NCBI GenBank assembly: GCA_038230515.1
Contig: JBBRND010000051.1
Coordinates: 1-19,940 of the forward strand
DNA from: JAPLDB01 sp038230515
GTDB lineage: Bacteria; Bacteroidota; Bacteroidia; AKYH767-A; 2013-40CM-41-45
Direction of reading: 5' to 3'
DNA length: 19,940 nt
Notes under the pieces: model-generated
Told to the model about the DNA's origin: nothing
The model's input: the letters and a program-made list of their open reading frames with translations, nothing else
Databases searched by the model: none
Shown: positions 6,494-14,673 of the stretch, piece after piece
Position numbering within the stretch: the stretch's first letter is position 1
How the letters are laid out: each line of letters starts with the position of its first letter
Made by a program: the position numbers and the translations under genes

Positions 6494-9010
6494 ATGACTT
6501 TCAAACACAAAATCTATTTCCTGTTTACGGTTTGCTGTTTATTGTTTACGGTCGCCTCTGCACAAACGGGAACTGTTTTCGGAACGGTAAAAGATTCGTT
6601 GAACAAACCATTGTTCGGAGTTGGTGTTTCTGTTTTCGGAAAACCATACGGAACAACTACAGATGAGAAAGGGAATTATTCTCTGAGCGTTCCAGCGAAT
6701 CAAACGCTGAAAATTATTTTCTCTTTCACCGGATTAAACCGCGACTCTGAATCTGTAGATCTGAAAGAAAATGAGAAACAGGAGATCAGCAAAAAGTTAA
6801 GAGGAAGAATAAAGGAACTTGGCGAAGTTGTGATTGAAGATCAATCAATGAAGGGTGTAAATATTACACGCATCAATCCGAAAATTATTTCGGTGCTTCC
6901 AACAGTGAATCAAAGTGTAGAAGACATTTTGAAAACAATGCCCGGAGTAAGCAGCGCGAATGAATTGAGTTCAACGTATTCTGTTCGCGGTGGAAATTAT
7001 GATGAGAATTTAGTGTATGTAAACGATGTGGAAATTTATCGTCCGCTTCTTGTTCGCAGCGGGCAGCAGGAAGGATTGAGTTTTATCAATCCGGACATGG
7101 TAGAAACAATAAATTTTTCTGCCGGAGGATTTGATGCTGTGTATGGAGATAAGCTTTCTTCCGTGCTCGACATAAAATACCGCAAGCCGAAAAAGTTTGG
7201 CGGCTCACTGAATGGAAGTTTCCTTGGTGGGTCTTTGGAGTTGGAAGGTGTCAGTAAAGACAAACGCTGGACTGCGATTGGCGGAGTGCGTTACAAATCG
7301 AATGCTTATTTGCTGAACACCTTTGAAACAAAAGGAGAATACAAGCCGAACTTTCTTGATGCGCAGTTCCTCACGACATTCGATCCATCTAAAAAGTTTT
7401 CTATTGAAGTACTCGGAAATTATTCACGAAACATTTACAACTTAGTTCCTCAAAGCCGTGAAACAAATTTCGGAACGATAACAGATGCAAAACGCTTCAC
7501 CGTATATTTTGAAGGACGTGAAGCGGACAGTTATGAAACGTACACAGGTGCAGTGACCGGCATTTACAAGCCAACCGAAAAATTAAAACTGAAACTTATT
7601 GGATCCGGTTATCACGCAGATGAGCAGGAAAACTTTGATATACTCGGTCAGTATTTTCTTGATCAGCTTGAAGCAGATCTTGGCAAAGCCGACTTTGGAA
7701 ATGTTTTGTTCAATCTTGGTGTTGGATCATTTCTCAATCATGCGCGCAACCGCTTGCAGGCAAGTGTTTACAACGGTGAGCACAAAGGCGAATGGGTAGG
7801 AAATAAAATTTTAGTTCAATGGGGTGTGAAAGCACAGCATGAACAAATAGACGACAAGTTGAACGAATGGTATTATCTCGACTCGGCAGGGTTTTCAATT
7901 CCTTCTTACCGCGATCCGAACAATCCGCAAATACTTTTGAATGATGTAGTGAACACAAGAAATAATCTGAGCAGCAACCGGGTTATGGGATATATTCAAA
8001 ACACCTGGCAAATGGCCGACACCGGAAAATTGGTTCTCACTACCGGTGTGCGTGCAAATTATTGGGATTTGAATAAACAGCTTGTTATCAGTCCGCGATT
8101 ATCCCTTACATACAAATCAAAAAACTGGAAACGCTTCAGTACGAAATTCTCCGCGGGATATTATTATCAGCCCCCTTTCTATCGCGAACTGCGCGATATG
8201 CAGGGAGTTGTTCACACCGATTTAGTTGCACAGCAATCTATTCATCTCGTTCTTGGCTGTGATTATTCTTTCCTCGCGCTCGGACGGGATTTCAAACTTA
8301 CTTCAGAAATTTTTTACAAATTTCTTAATGATCTTATTCCTTACAAAGTTGACAACCTTCGAATCCGTTATCTTGGAAAAAATGATTCGCAGGGATATGC
8401 GCGCGGGATTGATTTCCGTTTGTTCGGAGATTTTGTTCCCGGTGTTGAATCGTGGGCATCGCTTTCGCTTCTGCAAACACAGGAGAACTTGAGTGATGAT
8501 TATTATTACGTGAAATATAACAAGGAAGGGAATGAAATTATTTCCGGATATACTTATGATCAGGTAGCAACGGACAGTGTTCGCATAGAGCCGGGGAACA
8601 TTCCGCGCCCAACAGATCAACTGATCAACTTCGGATTATTCTTCCAGGATTATTTTCCGAAATGGCCTACTTACAAAATGCAGTTGAGCTTATTGTTTGG
8701 CTCATCCCTGCCGTTTGGTCCTCCGGGTCCTGATCGTTACAAAGATGTGCTACGCTCGCCAACTTACCGGAGAGTGGACATTGGCTTCTCAAAACAAATT
8801 ATTGGTGAAGATGTGAAGCGACCACCCAAAATAAAATTCCTTCGGAAGTTTGAAGCCATCTGGGTTACGCTCGAGGTGTTTAATCTTTTGCAGGTAAATA
8901 ATGTCTCATCGTATATCTGGATTACTGATATTACCAATGACAGAAGATATGCAGTACCTAATTATCTCACCGGAAGGCAACTCAATCTCCGGCTTAACTT
9001 TAAATTCTAA
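6494..9010 (+). CDS. TonB-dependent outer-membrane receptor
   Basis: The 838-residue protein has a signal peptide (to ~residue 23, ending ASA). Residues ~26-110 form a carboxypeptidase-regulatory-like domain (GTVFGTVKDSLNKPLFGVGV, GTTTDEKGNYSLSVP). The plug domain (~118-235) includes VEDILKTMPGVSS, YSVRGGNYDENLVYVND and GGFDAVYGDKLSSVLD. A long beta-barrel ends in an aromatic C-terminus (LNLRLNFKF), as expected for BAM-mediated insertion. Such receptors import a ligand across the outer membrane using TonB/ExbBD energy. No SusD-like partner follows, so this is not a standard SusCD glycan-uptake pair. The next gene is 3 nt downstream. The ligand is unknown. Confidence 0.9.
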   Translation: MTFKHKIYFLFTVCCLLFTVASAQTGTVFGTVKDSLNKPLFGVGVSVFGKPYGTTTDEKGNYSLSVPANQTLKIIFSFTGLNRDSESVDLKENEKQEISKKLRGRIKELGEVVIEDQSMKGVNITRINPKIISVLPTVNQSVEDILKTMPGVSSANELSSTYSVRGGNYDENLVYVNDVEIYRPLLVRSGQQEGLSFINPDMVETINFSAGGFDAVYGDKLSSVLDIKYRKPKKFGGSLNGSFLGGSLELEGVSKDKRWTAIGGVRYKSNAYLLNTFETKGEYKPNFLDAQFLTTFDPSKKFSIEVLGNYSRNIYNLVPQSRETNFGTITDAKRFTVYFEGREADSYETYTGAVTGIYKPTEKLKLKLIGSGYHADEQENFDILGQYFLDQLEADLGKADFGNVLFNLGVGSFLNHARNRLQASVYNGEHKGEWVGNKILVQWGVKAQHEQIDDKLNEWYYLDSAGFSIPSYRDPNNPQILLNDVVNTRNNLSSNRVMGYIQNTWQMADTGKLVLTTGVRANYWDLNKQLVISPRLSLTYKSKNWKRFSTKFSAGYYYQPPFYRELRDMQGVVHTDLVAQQSIHLVLGCDYSFLALGRDFKLTSEIFYKFLNDLIPYKVDNLRIRYLGKNDSQGYARGIDFRLFGDFVPGVESWASLSLLQTQENLSDDYYYVKYNKEGNEIISGYTYDQVATDSVRIEPGNIPRPTDQLINFGLFFQDYFPKWPTYKMQLSLLFGSSLPFGPPGPDRYKDVLRSPTYRRVDIGFSKQIIGEDVKRPPKIKFLRKFEAIWVTLEVFNLLQVNNVSSYIWITDITNDRRYAVPNYLTGRQLNLRLNFKF

Positions 9011-9013
9011 CGC

Positions 9014-9400
9014 ATGAAAAGAATTTCATTATCTATTTTATTTCTTCTCCTCGCTAATTTTTCTTTTTCCCAGTCACTTATTTTTTGTGAAAAAGTTTCT
9101 GATGGCAAAGCAGAAAAGCCAAGTCATGTTTTCAGAATAGGAAAAGATGGTGGCTTCTTTCAGTTCCTTGTATTGCTCGACAGTCCGGTAAACACTACTG
9201 AAGTGAAGATGGATATTTTTAAAGTGGACGAAACGGGGAAAGAAACGTTTGATGCAACAGTTTCCACTAAAGTGGAAAGAGAGTATGTCTGGTTCTCAAA
9301 GGAAGTAAATTTTTTTAAAAGCGGTGATTTTACTGTTTATGTTTACACTGCCGAAGACAAACTGCTTTGTACAGGGATGGTGAAGGTGGTGATGGAATAA
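9014..9400 (+). CDS. Small secreted protein of the TonB-receptor operon
   Basis: The 128-residue protein has a signal peptide (MKRISLSILFLLLANFSFSQ) and a predicted all-beta mature domain of about 108 residues with alternating hydrophobic strands and two cysteines. It starts 3 nt after the receptor stop codon, so it is almost certainly cotranslated with it. No family is recognised. A periplasmic or surface accessory role for the receptor is the simplest inference. Confidence 0.7.
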   Translation: MKRISLSILFLLLANFSFSQSLIFCEKVSDGKAEKPSHVFRIGKDGGFFQFLVLLDSPVNTTEVKMDIFKVDETGKETFDATVSTKVEREYVWFSKEVNFFKSGDFTVYVYTAEDKLLCTGMVKVVME

Positions 9401-9425
9401 ATTCTGTTTCAGGTTTGAGGTTACT

Positions 9426-9462
9426 CAGGCGTGTATCCTACTCGCATTCATAAATGCGCCTG
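9426..9462. repeat. Hairpin downstream of the receptor operon
   Basis: CGCATT (9443-9448) and AATGCG (9453-9458) form a perfect hairpin with a CATA loop. A competing outer pairing CAGGCG (9426-9431) with CGCCTG (9457-9462) overlaps it. There is no U-tract downstream, so a role in 3'-end protection or weak termination is possible but unproven. Confidence 0.4.
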
Positions 9463-9478
9463 GATTCGCTATTCGTAC

Positions 9479-9518
9479 AAAAAAAACGCTGCAGCCAAAT
9501 TTAACTCTGACTGCAGCG
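9479..9518 (-). terminator. Strong intrinsic terminator on the minus strand
   Basis: The perfect 8-bp GC-rich arms CGCTGCAG (9487-9494) and CTGCAGCG (9511-9518) are followed, on the minus strand, by eight consecutive T (A at 9479-9486 on plus). On the plus strand there is no U-tract, so the terminator acts on leftward transcripts. No minus-strand protein gene lies upstream of it before the plus-strand gene at 9891, so a noncoding transcript is implied. Confidence 0.75.
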
Positions 9519-9563
9519 CATACTTACTATTCACCTAAAACAAACTCTAAAAATATTTTTCTG

Positions 9564-9724
9564 AAAGCAGGTAAAAAAGGTAACGGCTGAACGTTTCAAT
9601 TGGAAACACGGTTACTGAAGTTTAACCGTTACCTGAAAAGTTTCCCGGCTTGGATAGCCGAAGCGGGTCTTCGGACGAGGGATAGAAAGAGATTCACGAA
9701 CCGGGAAATTTTTATGCCTGCTTT
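9564..9724. ncRNA. Candidate structured RNA with a three-stem junction
   Basis: Three perfect 8-bp helices nest as a multibranch fold: closing stem AAAGCAGG/CCTGCTTT (9564-9571, 9717-9724), arm GGTAACGG/CCGTTACC (9579-9586, 9626-9633) and arm TTTCCCGG/CCGGGAAA (9641-9648, 9701-9708). Each arm has an inner hairpin: GTTTC/GAAAC (9593-9607) and CCGAAG/CTTCGG (9658-9674). Strand is uncertain. For minus: a perfect TACTTTTG -7 element at 9768-9775 and the strong terminator at 9479-9518, giving a ~280-nt RNA. For plus: A/G-rich unpaired segments, G-U pairs extending the helices, a U-rich end after the closing stem, and a near-match TATTTTTC element at 9554. I do not recognise tmRNA, RNase P RNA, SRP RNA or a known riboswitch. 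Confidence 0.55.
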
Positions 9725-9767
9725 TTCTTAAATCAAAACTCAAATGAAACAATGAACGTTTATGATT

Positions 9768-9775
9768 CAAAAGTA
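9768..9775 (-). promoter_or_regulatory. -7 element for a leftward noncoding transcript
   Basis: On the minus strand TACTTTTG matches TAnnTTTG exactly. Start near 9761 and stop at the 9479-9518 terminator would give an RNA of about 280 nt containing the whole folded module. The -33 region lacks a clean TTG. Confidence 0.4.
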
Positions 9776-9877
9776 TTAGGCTGAACAATACGAAAACGAA
9801 AATTTTTGTTAACCGAAGAAAAGATTAGGTGAATGAAGTTATTTCAGAGGTGAAAGTTTTTTTAAATCATGAAAACG

Positions 9878-9885
9878 TACTTTAG
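9878..9885 (+). promoter_or_regulatory. Possible -7 element for the FAH-family gene
   Basis: TACTTTAG differs from TAnnTTTG at one position and ends 5 nt before the ATG at 9891. The position is right for a Bacteroidota short-leader promoter, but the match is imperfect. Confidence 0.3.
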
Positions 9886-9890
9886 CTGCC

Positions 9891-10910
9891 ATGAAATTAG
9901 TTTCCTACCTCTATAAAAATTCTGTGCACCTCGGAATTTATTTCGAAGAAAAAATCTACAATCTTTCTGAAACTTCAAAAGCACTCGGTAAAAAATCATT
10001 GCCTAATGACATGCTTGCATTTCTTCGGCAGGGAGAAGATGCGATGAACGAAGCAAAAAAAATCAACGAAGAAATCCGCAGACGCGGAGATTTAAGTTCG
10101 CTGAATAAAAATGAAGCTACTTTACTTGCCCCAGTTCCTCACCCAACTTCCTGCCGCGATGGGTATGCTTTTCGACAGCACGTGGCTGCAGCGAGAAGAA
10201 ACCGAAAAGTGGAAATGATAAAAGAGTTTGATCAGTATCCGATTTTTTATTTTACCAATCACAATGCAATACAAGGCGAGGGAGATATTCTTTGTATGCC
10301 AGATCACTTTCAGAAACTCGATTTTGAACTGGAGGCATCCATCGTGATCGGAAAGAAAGGAAGAAATATTCGCGCTGCACAAGCGGATGAATACATTGCT
10401 GGATACATGATCATGAATGACATGAGTGCACGCACATTGCAGATTGAAGAAATGCTTCTCAATCTCGGTCCTGCAAAAGGAAAAGATTTTTCTACCGTGA
10501 TTGGTCCCTGGCTTGTTACGCCTGATGAACTGGAGCAGTATAAAATAAGCGCGAAAAAAAATCATGTTGGCAACAATTACAATCTAAAAATGAAATGCAT
10601 GGTGAATGGAAAATTAGTTAGCGAGGGAAATCTTGGAGACATGGATTGGACATTTGCAGAAATAATTGAACGCTGCTCGTATGGTGTTGACATTCTTCCG
10701 GGAGATGTGATCGGAAGCGGCACTGTAGGCACGGGCTGTTTTCTTGAACTCAACGGAACGGGCATGCTCAACGATGCCGACTACAAGCCGCAGTGGCTTC
10801 AGCCAAATGATGTTGTTGAAATGGAAATTGATGCTCTCGGAAAATTAACGAACACGATCAGGAAAGAAGATTCGGATTTTTCGATTCTTGCGTTGAAGAA
10901 AATGGAATGA
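9891..10910 (+). CDS. Fumarylacetoacetate hydrolase family protein
   Basis: The 339-residue protein has the full FAH active-site set: RDGYAFRQHV with D90 and H97 (same spacing as metal ligand D126 and catalytic H133 of mouse fumarylacetoacetase), metal ligands E146 and E148 in LDFELEAS, D177 in MIMNDMSAR, and a conserved lysine in GPAKGKDF (~198). GDVIGSGTVGTGCFLELNGTG closes the core. Fumarylacetoacetase cleaves fumarylacetoacetate to fumarate and acetoacetate in tyrosine/homogentisate degradation. This protein is shorter than the mammalian enzyme (about 419 residues), and related members act on other acylpyruvates or 2-keto acids, so the substrate is not certain. It appears to be a single-gene unit with no other tyrosine-degradation gene adjacent. 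Confidence 0.85.
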   Translation: MKLVSYLYKNSVHLGIYFEEKIYNLSETSKALGKKSLPNDMLAFLRQGEDAMNEAKKINEEIRRRGDLSSLNKNEATLLAPVPHPTSCRDGYAFRQHVAAARRNRKVEMIKEFDQYPIFYFTNHNAIQGEGDILCMPDHFQKLDFELEASIVIGKKGRNIRAAQADEYIAGYMIMNDMSARTLQIEEMLLNLGPAKGKDFSTVIGPWLVTPDELEQYKISAKKNHVGNNYNLKMKCMVNGKLVSEGNLGDMDWTFAEIIERCSYGVDILPGDVIGSGTVGTGCFLELNGTGMLNDADYKPQWLQPNDVVEMEIDALGKLTNTIRKEDSDFSILALKKME

Positions 10911-11022
10911 TGGAAGAATTAAATATGGGAAAAGTTTACACGGCTGTTTCATCCTTCCGATATTCTACCATTCCAATCTTCCAAACTTTCGCATGTGAAT
11001 AACTCCCTTCAACCCTAACCCT

Positions 11023-11051
11023 TTGCTTATCGATCATGTTTCCTACCTTTG
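11023..11051 (+). promoter_or_regulatory. Bacteroidota sigma-factor promoter of the TPR-comA operon
   Basis: TTG at 11023-11025 is separated by 18 nt from TACCTTTG at 11044-11051, a good match to the -33/-7 pattern. Transcription should start near 11058. This excludes an upstream TTG at 11049 as the translation start and supports ATG at 11076 or 11079. Confidence 0.7.
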
Positions 11052-11075
11052 TGTCACCAAAACATTTTTCACCGT

Positions 11076-12494
11076 ATGATGGACGAAGAATTTGACGGCA
11101 CGCAGGAAGACAGAAACCAAATCCGCAACAGTATTCAGCGTTATGAGGAAATGCTCAGACAGCATGATGAATACTTTTTTGACGTGGACGCTTTCCTCAA
11201 CATCATTGATTATTACATTGAGAAAAACGATCCTGTAAAAGCACTTGAGGTAGTTGAGTTTGCGCAGCAGCAGCATCCGCAGTCAATTGAATTTCTTCTT
11301 CGTAAAGCGCAGTTGCTGGCGATGATTGAAAAATACGACAAGGCATTGCGCATGTTGGACGATGCAGAGAAAATTACGCCTGCTGATCCCGATGTGTTTA
11401 TGATTCGCGGAAGCATTTACAGTCAGCAGAAAAAATATTCCCTTGCCATTGAAAATTTCAACCGCGCCATTCCCCTTTCGGAAGAACTTGACTTGCTTTA
11501 TCTCAACATTGCTTACGTGTACGAAAGTTGGGGCGATTACGCAAAAGCAATTGACAACCTCAAGTTGAGTTTGGAAAATAATTCAGAGAACGAAATTTCT
11601 CTTTACGAGCTTGCTTTTTGTTTTGAAGTAACTGAGCGTTTTGAAGACAGCGTGGCTTTCTACAAACAGTTTATTGACCTCTCGCCTTACTCCTATCCTG
11701 CATGGTATAATCTCGGTAACGTGTACAACCGTCTCGGAAAATTTGAAGATGCTTTGAGTGCTTATGATTATTGTCTTGTTATCAAAGATGATTTTTCATC
11801 CGCCTACTTTAATAAAGGGAACACACTTGCAAATTTGGCGCGCTACAGCGAAGCTATTGAGAATTACAAAAAGACATTTGAATTTGAAGCGCCCGATGCG
11901 CTCACGTATTACAACATTGCGGAGTGTTACGAGCAGTTGGAGCAGATGAGCCGTGCGCGTGAGTATTACAAAAAAGCGACCAAGCTCGATCCAAATCTGG
12001 CAGAGGCATGGCTGGGAATCGGCATTACGTTACAGAATGAAGAGCGCTGGTTTGAAGCTACCCATTACATCAAGAAGGCAATTGAACTAAACGGAAATGC
12101 TTCTGAGTTTTGGTTTGCATTGGGCGATGCAGAATATCATCTCGAAAACTTAGTGGCCGCGGAAATTGCTTATCAAAAAGTAATTGACATTGAACCCGAG
12201 AATGAAGAAATCTGGTTAGAGTATTCTCACATGCTCATGGTTGACGATCGCCCCGATGAAGCCATTCGTTTGTTGGAACTCGGCATTGTGAAGCATCCAC
12301 AGAATGTTGAACTTATTTTTCGTCTTGCCTGTTATCATTACAACACGGGGCGCATTGCAGAATCGTACCGCATCATGAGTGATGCGCTGGATAAAAATCA
12401 AAAACTTTTTCATCTCATGTTCGAATATTCTCCTGCGATGGAGAATGATAAGTTTATCACCGAACTGGTTGACAACTACCACAAGCGTTCATGA
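11076..12494 (+). CDS. Tetratricopeptide repeat protein
   Basis: The ~472-residue protein starts MMDEEFDGTQ and has no signal peptide, so it is probably cytoplasmic. From about residue 37 to the C-terminus it is a continuous array of roughly ten or eleven TPR units, recognisable by A-W-x-x-L/I-G ... Y-x-x-A-x-x-x-Y-x-x-A-x-x-x-x-P patterns (PYSYPAWYNLGNVYNRLGKF, PNLAEAWLGIGITL, GNASEFWFALGDAEYHL). TPR superhelices bind partner proteins; no enzymatic domain is attached. The stop codon overlaps the start of the ComA gene by 4 bp (ATGA), indicating translational coupling. From memory, a TPR gene next to a phosphosulfolactate-synthase gene recurs in Bacteroidota. The start could equally be the second ATG at 11079. 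Confidence 0.85.
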   Translation: MMDEEFDGTQEDRNQIRNSIQRYEEMLRQHDEYFFDVDAFLNIIDYYIEKNDPVKALEVVEFAQQQHPQSIEFLLRKAQLLAMIEKYDKALRMLDDAEKITPADPDVFMIRGSIYSQQKKYSLAIENFNRAIPLSEELDLLYLNIAYVYESWGDYAKAIDNLKLSLENNSENEISLYELAFCFEVTERFEDSVAFYKQFIDLSPYSYPAWYNLGNVYNRLGKFEDALSAYDYCLVIKDDFSSAYFNKGNTLANLARYSEAIENYKKTFEFEAPDALTYYNIAECYEQLEQMSRAREYYKKATKLDPNLAEAWLGIGITLQNEERWFEATHYIKKAIELNGNASEFWFALGDAEYHLENLVAAEIAYQKVIDIEPENEEIWLEYSHMLMVDDRPDEAIRLLELGIVKHPQNVELIFRLACYHYNTGRIAESYRIMSDALDKNQKLFHLMFEYSPAMENDKFITELVDNYHKRS

Positions 12495-13255
12495 ACTTTA
12501 TTTTGAAGAATATTCCCAAGCGGTCACCCAAGCCGCGCGACAGCGGTTTGACCATGGTGATGGACAAAGGACTCGGTGTGCGCGAAGCAGAAAATTTAGT
12601 GGAGAGTAGCGAACCATACATTGATGTAATCAAACTCGGTTTCGGAAGTTCATATATTACTCCCAATCTGGAAAAGAAATTGGGCGTGTATCGTAATGCA
12701 GGAATTCCTGTTTACCTCGGGGGCACGCTGCTCGAAGCATTCATTGCGCGCGATCAGTTAGACGACTATCGCAAAGTTCTCGACAAATATAAACTCACAT
12801 ATGCCGAAGTTTCTGACGGCAGCATTTCTCTTCCGCATAAAAAAAAATGCGAAATCATAAAAGCACTTGCAAAGCAGGTAACGGTAATTACTGAGGTTGG
12901 CTCAAAGGAAGAAGGAATTATAATTCATCCAAACATGTGGATTGAAATGATTGAGAAAGAACTGGAAGCGGGTGCATGGAAGGTAATTGCCGAGGCGCGC
13001 GAGAGCGGAACTGTTGGTATTTATCGCCCAAGCGGAAAAGCGCACGTTGTTCTCATCAATAAAATTCTTGCAAAAATTCCTGCCGAAAAAATAATCTGGG
13101 AAACACCTAACAAAACAGGGCAGGCATATTTCATTAAGCTCATTGGCGCCAACGTAAACCTAGGCAACATTGCACCCAACGATGTTATTGCTGTAGAGTC
13201 CCTGCGGCTGGGGTTAAGGAGCGATACTTTTTTTCAGCACCTCCCGAAAAGTTAG
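12491..13255 (+). CDS. comA: Phosphosulfolactate synthase (ComA) family protein
   Basis: The 254-residue protein is a TIM-barrel enzyme of the ComA family, which adds sulfite to phosphoenolpyruvate to give (2R)-phospho-3-sulfolactate. Family signatures run in order: DSGLTMVMDKG (~17-27), DVIKLGFGSSY (~45-55), YLGGTLLEAF (~75-84), AEVSDGSISLP (~105-115), TEVGSK (~134-139), AEARESGTVGIYRPSG (~163-178) and GANVNLGNIAP near 220, with ESLRLGLRSDTF at the end. In methanogens the product leads to coenzyme M. Bacteroidota do not make coenzyme M; here it may supply a sulfonate precursor, possibly for sulfonolipids, which is inference. No other sulfolactate-pathway gene is in the window. Confidence 0.85.
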   Translation: MNFILKNIPKRSPKPRDSGLTMVMDKGLGVREAENLVESSEPYIDVIKLGFGSSYITPNLEKKLGVYRNAGIPVYLGGTLLEAFIARDQLDDYRKVLDKYKLTYAEVSDGSISLPHKKKCEIIKALAKQVTVITEVGSKEEGIIIHPNMWIEMIEKELEAGAWKVIAEARESGTVGIYRPSGKAHVVLINKILAKIPAEKIIWETPNKTGQAYFIKLIGANVNLGNIAPNDVIAVESLRLGLRSDTFFQHLPKS

Positions 13256-13286
13256 GTAGTGTCTCGGTTTCGCTTTTGTTTATTTA

Positions 13287-13362
13287 ATCAACGAATACCA
13301 ATCCATACGAATATACGAATCTGTATTCATTCGTAGATTCGTTACTATTCGTATTCGTTGAT
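13287..13362. repeat. Long AT-rich inverted repeat built from ACGAAT motifs
   Basis: Perfect 12-bp outer arms ATCAACGAATAC (13287-13298) and GTATTCGTTGAT (13351-13362) enclose further complementary pairs: ACGAATA/TATTCGT (13308-13314, 13346-13352) and ACGAATCT/AGATTCGT (13315-13322, 13335-13342). It lies between the convergent ComA gene and the 72-residue gene, where it could act as a bidirectional terminator, although no long U-tract follows. ACGAAT arrays also occur at about 169-203, so this may be a dispersed intergenic repeat type. Confidence 0.7.
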
Positions 13363-13398
13363 GACGAAGATTTTGGTAAAACAGATACGTATCAAAAG

Positions 13399-13617
13399 TC
13401 AGCTACTCTTCGCAAAGTCAAGTATCTTTTTAATGCTCGCTTCACTTGGCTGCGCTTTTCCTTTTTCCAGAACAGAAAGCACGTTGAGAAGTTCGTTGTA
13501 GTCGCTTTGAATAAGCGGATCGCCATCAATGCTGCGCTGAATGCGGTCAGAATCTTTTATATCTGTTTCGTTGTAAGCGTAGCGGACTAAATCTGTTTGA
13601 GTAGTTGTTTTATTCAT
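13399..13617 (-). CDS. Small anti-sigma-factor-like hypothetical protein
   Basis: This 72-residue protein has no signal peptide or membrane segment. Its pattern (LVRYAYNETD ... I..SIDGDPLIQSDYNELLNVLSVLEKG ... P-S-x-x-S-I-K-K-I-L-D-F-A) resembles the short, zinc-finger-less N-terminal modules of Bacteroidota anti-sigma factors and the small stand-alone proteins related to them. That assignment comes from pattern memory only. No sigma-factor gene is next to it. The coding strand, length and conserved-looking C-terminus argue that it is a real gene. Confidence 0.6.
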   Translation of the reverse strand: MNKTTTQTDLVRYAYNETDIKDSDRIQRSIDGDPLIQSDYNELLNVLSVLEKGKAQPSEASIKKILDFAKSS

Positions 13618-13962
13618 TCATTTTTATTTTATGATCTAACTAACGATGTTCTTACAGATTTATTGAAAAAAATTTCAATTATTTTTTAGCGCGCTGAAAT
13701 TCAGGGAAATAAAATGGGATAAACGTTTCACTTTGAGTAAAGCACAGGTTTAAGAGCAAAGTTTAAAATCAGTCAGCAGTCAATAAGAACAGTTCGTAAA
13801 TAGTGAACACTCTTTGCATAATGTCCCATTCTGATAAATCTGTATTGCTTTTTTAGGACGACACATAAACTATATGCTTCACGGTGGGTGGATAACCTGT
13901 CAGCAAATTTTCTCAAGCCGCCAACAAACAGCAGCTATTGCTCATTCCTTATTTTTAATTCC
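13618..13962. other. Gene-free intergenic region
   Basis: I see no protein or known RNA gene in these ~345 bases. Local structure is limited to a short AT-rich hairpin ATTGAAA/TTTCAAT (13662-13679). There are also two widely spaced nested complementary pairs: AATGGGA/TCCCATT (13713-13719, 13824-13830) around GCAAAG/CTTTGC (13756-13761, 13812-13817). These could define a folded transcript but are short enough to be chance. Confidence 0.5.
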
Positions 13963-14505
13963 TCACCCCCACCCTTTCCTTTTCTTCAACTCCGTAATGT
14001 GAGCAATATGATGGCGGCTATGCCAGGCATAAAGCGCCAGGTTCGCGGCAAGCGTGCGCGTAACTTTATTTTCGGGATGATAAAAGGTCCGCTGAAAATC
14101 TTTTTCACTCATGTTGTACAGCACAAGCAGCCAGCATTTGTGTACAGCTTCCAGAAGATCGAGAGAAACATCCACGCGCCCACTTTTGCTGTCAGGAAGT
14201 TCTGCCCAGCGGTCTTCTAAGTACGGGCGAATGGTGGGATTGTCTTCTGTTAATGCCAGCTTGAAACGGCAATAAGCATTCAGGTGGCTGTCGGGCAAAT
14301 GATGCACCACCTGCCTTATGGTCCATCCGTCTTCGCGGTAAGGAGAGTCGAGTTGCGCATCAGAAAGGTTGTGCACAGCATCGCGAAGTTTCTTCGGAAG
14401 TTCTGCGATTATTTCGAGCCATTTGTTAAGATCGGAATTGGAAAATGTATCGGGCGCAGAAAATTTACCAACGGGATAACGGAGAGTTTCAAGATCAGGA
14501 GTCAT
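13963..14505 (-). CDS. DinB/YfiT-like metal-dependent protein (putative bacillithiol-transferase family)
   Basis: The 180-residue protein matches the YfiT branch of the DinB four-helix-bundle superfamily along its length: LRYPVGKF near the N-terminus, DGWTIRQVVHHLPDSHLNAY (59-78), a P-Y-x-E-D-R-W-AEL segment (94-103) and YAWHSRHHIAHI (159-170). The likely metal-binding triad is one histidine of the HH pair at 68-69 with H162 and H166, as in Bacillus YfiT. Some relatives are thiol-S-transferases; the Bacteroidota members are uncharacterised, and the thiol cofactor is unknown. It is a single gene divergent from the amidohydrolase. Confidence 0.82.
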   Translation of the reverse strand: MTPDLETLRYPVGKFSAPDTFSNSDLNKWLEIIAELPKKLRDAVHNLSDAQLDSPYREDGWTIRQVVHHLPDSHLNAYCRFKLALTEDNPTIRPYLEDRWAELPDSKSGRVDVSLDLLEAVHKCWLLVLYNMSEKDFQRTFYHPENKVTRTLAANLALYAWHSRHHIAHITELKKRKGWG

Positions 14506-14673
14506 TAAGGTTATGGTTTAAGATGCTGAATTATATGCCGGAGATGGTAGTTTTAAATAAGAAATTAAAATTTCTGTTTAACAGATAACGATAAAGGAAT
14601 AACTTTTTCTTTCGTTCTTTGTGGCTAAGATAAATTGAATTCAGGAATCAAATTGTTAAACGAAAAAAAATTT

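Noticed and set aside
9564..9724. Cobalamin-type riboswitch, RNase P RNA, SRP RNA or tmRNA in the folded module
   Set aside because: The conserved cores of these RNAs (B12-box, RNase P GAAAGTCC-like core, SRP GGAAG/AAGCAGC apical loop, tmRNA T-arm) are not visible on either strand.
14635..14673. TTG start for the amidohydrolase
   Set aside because: It would add 13 residues before a standard lipoprotein signal peptide that begins at ATG 14674.
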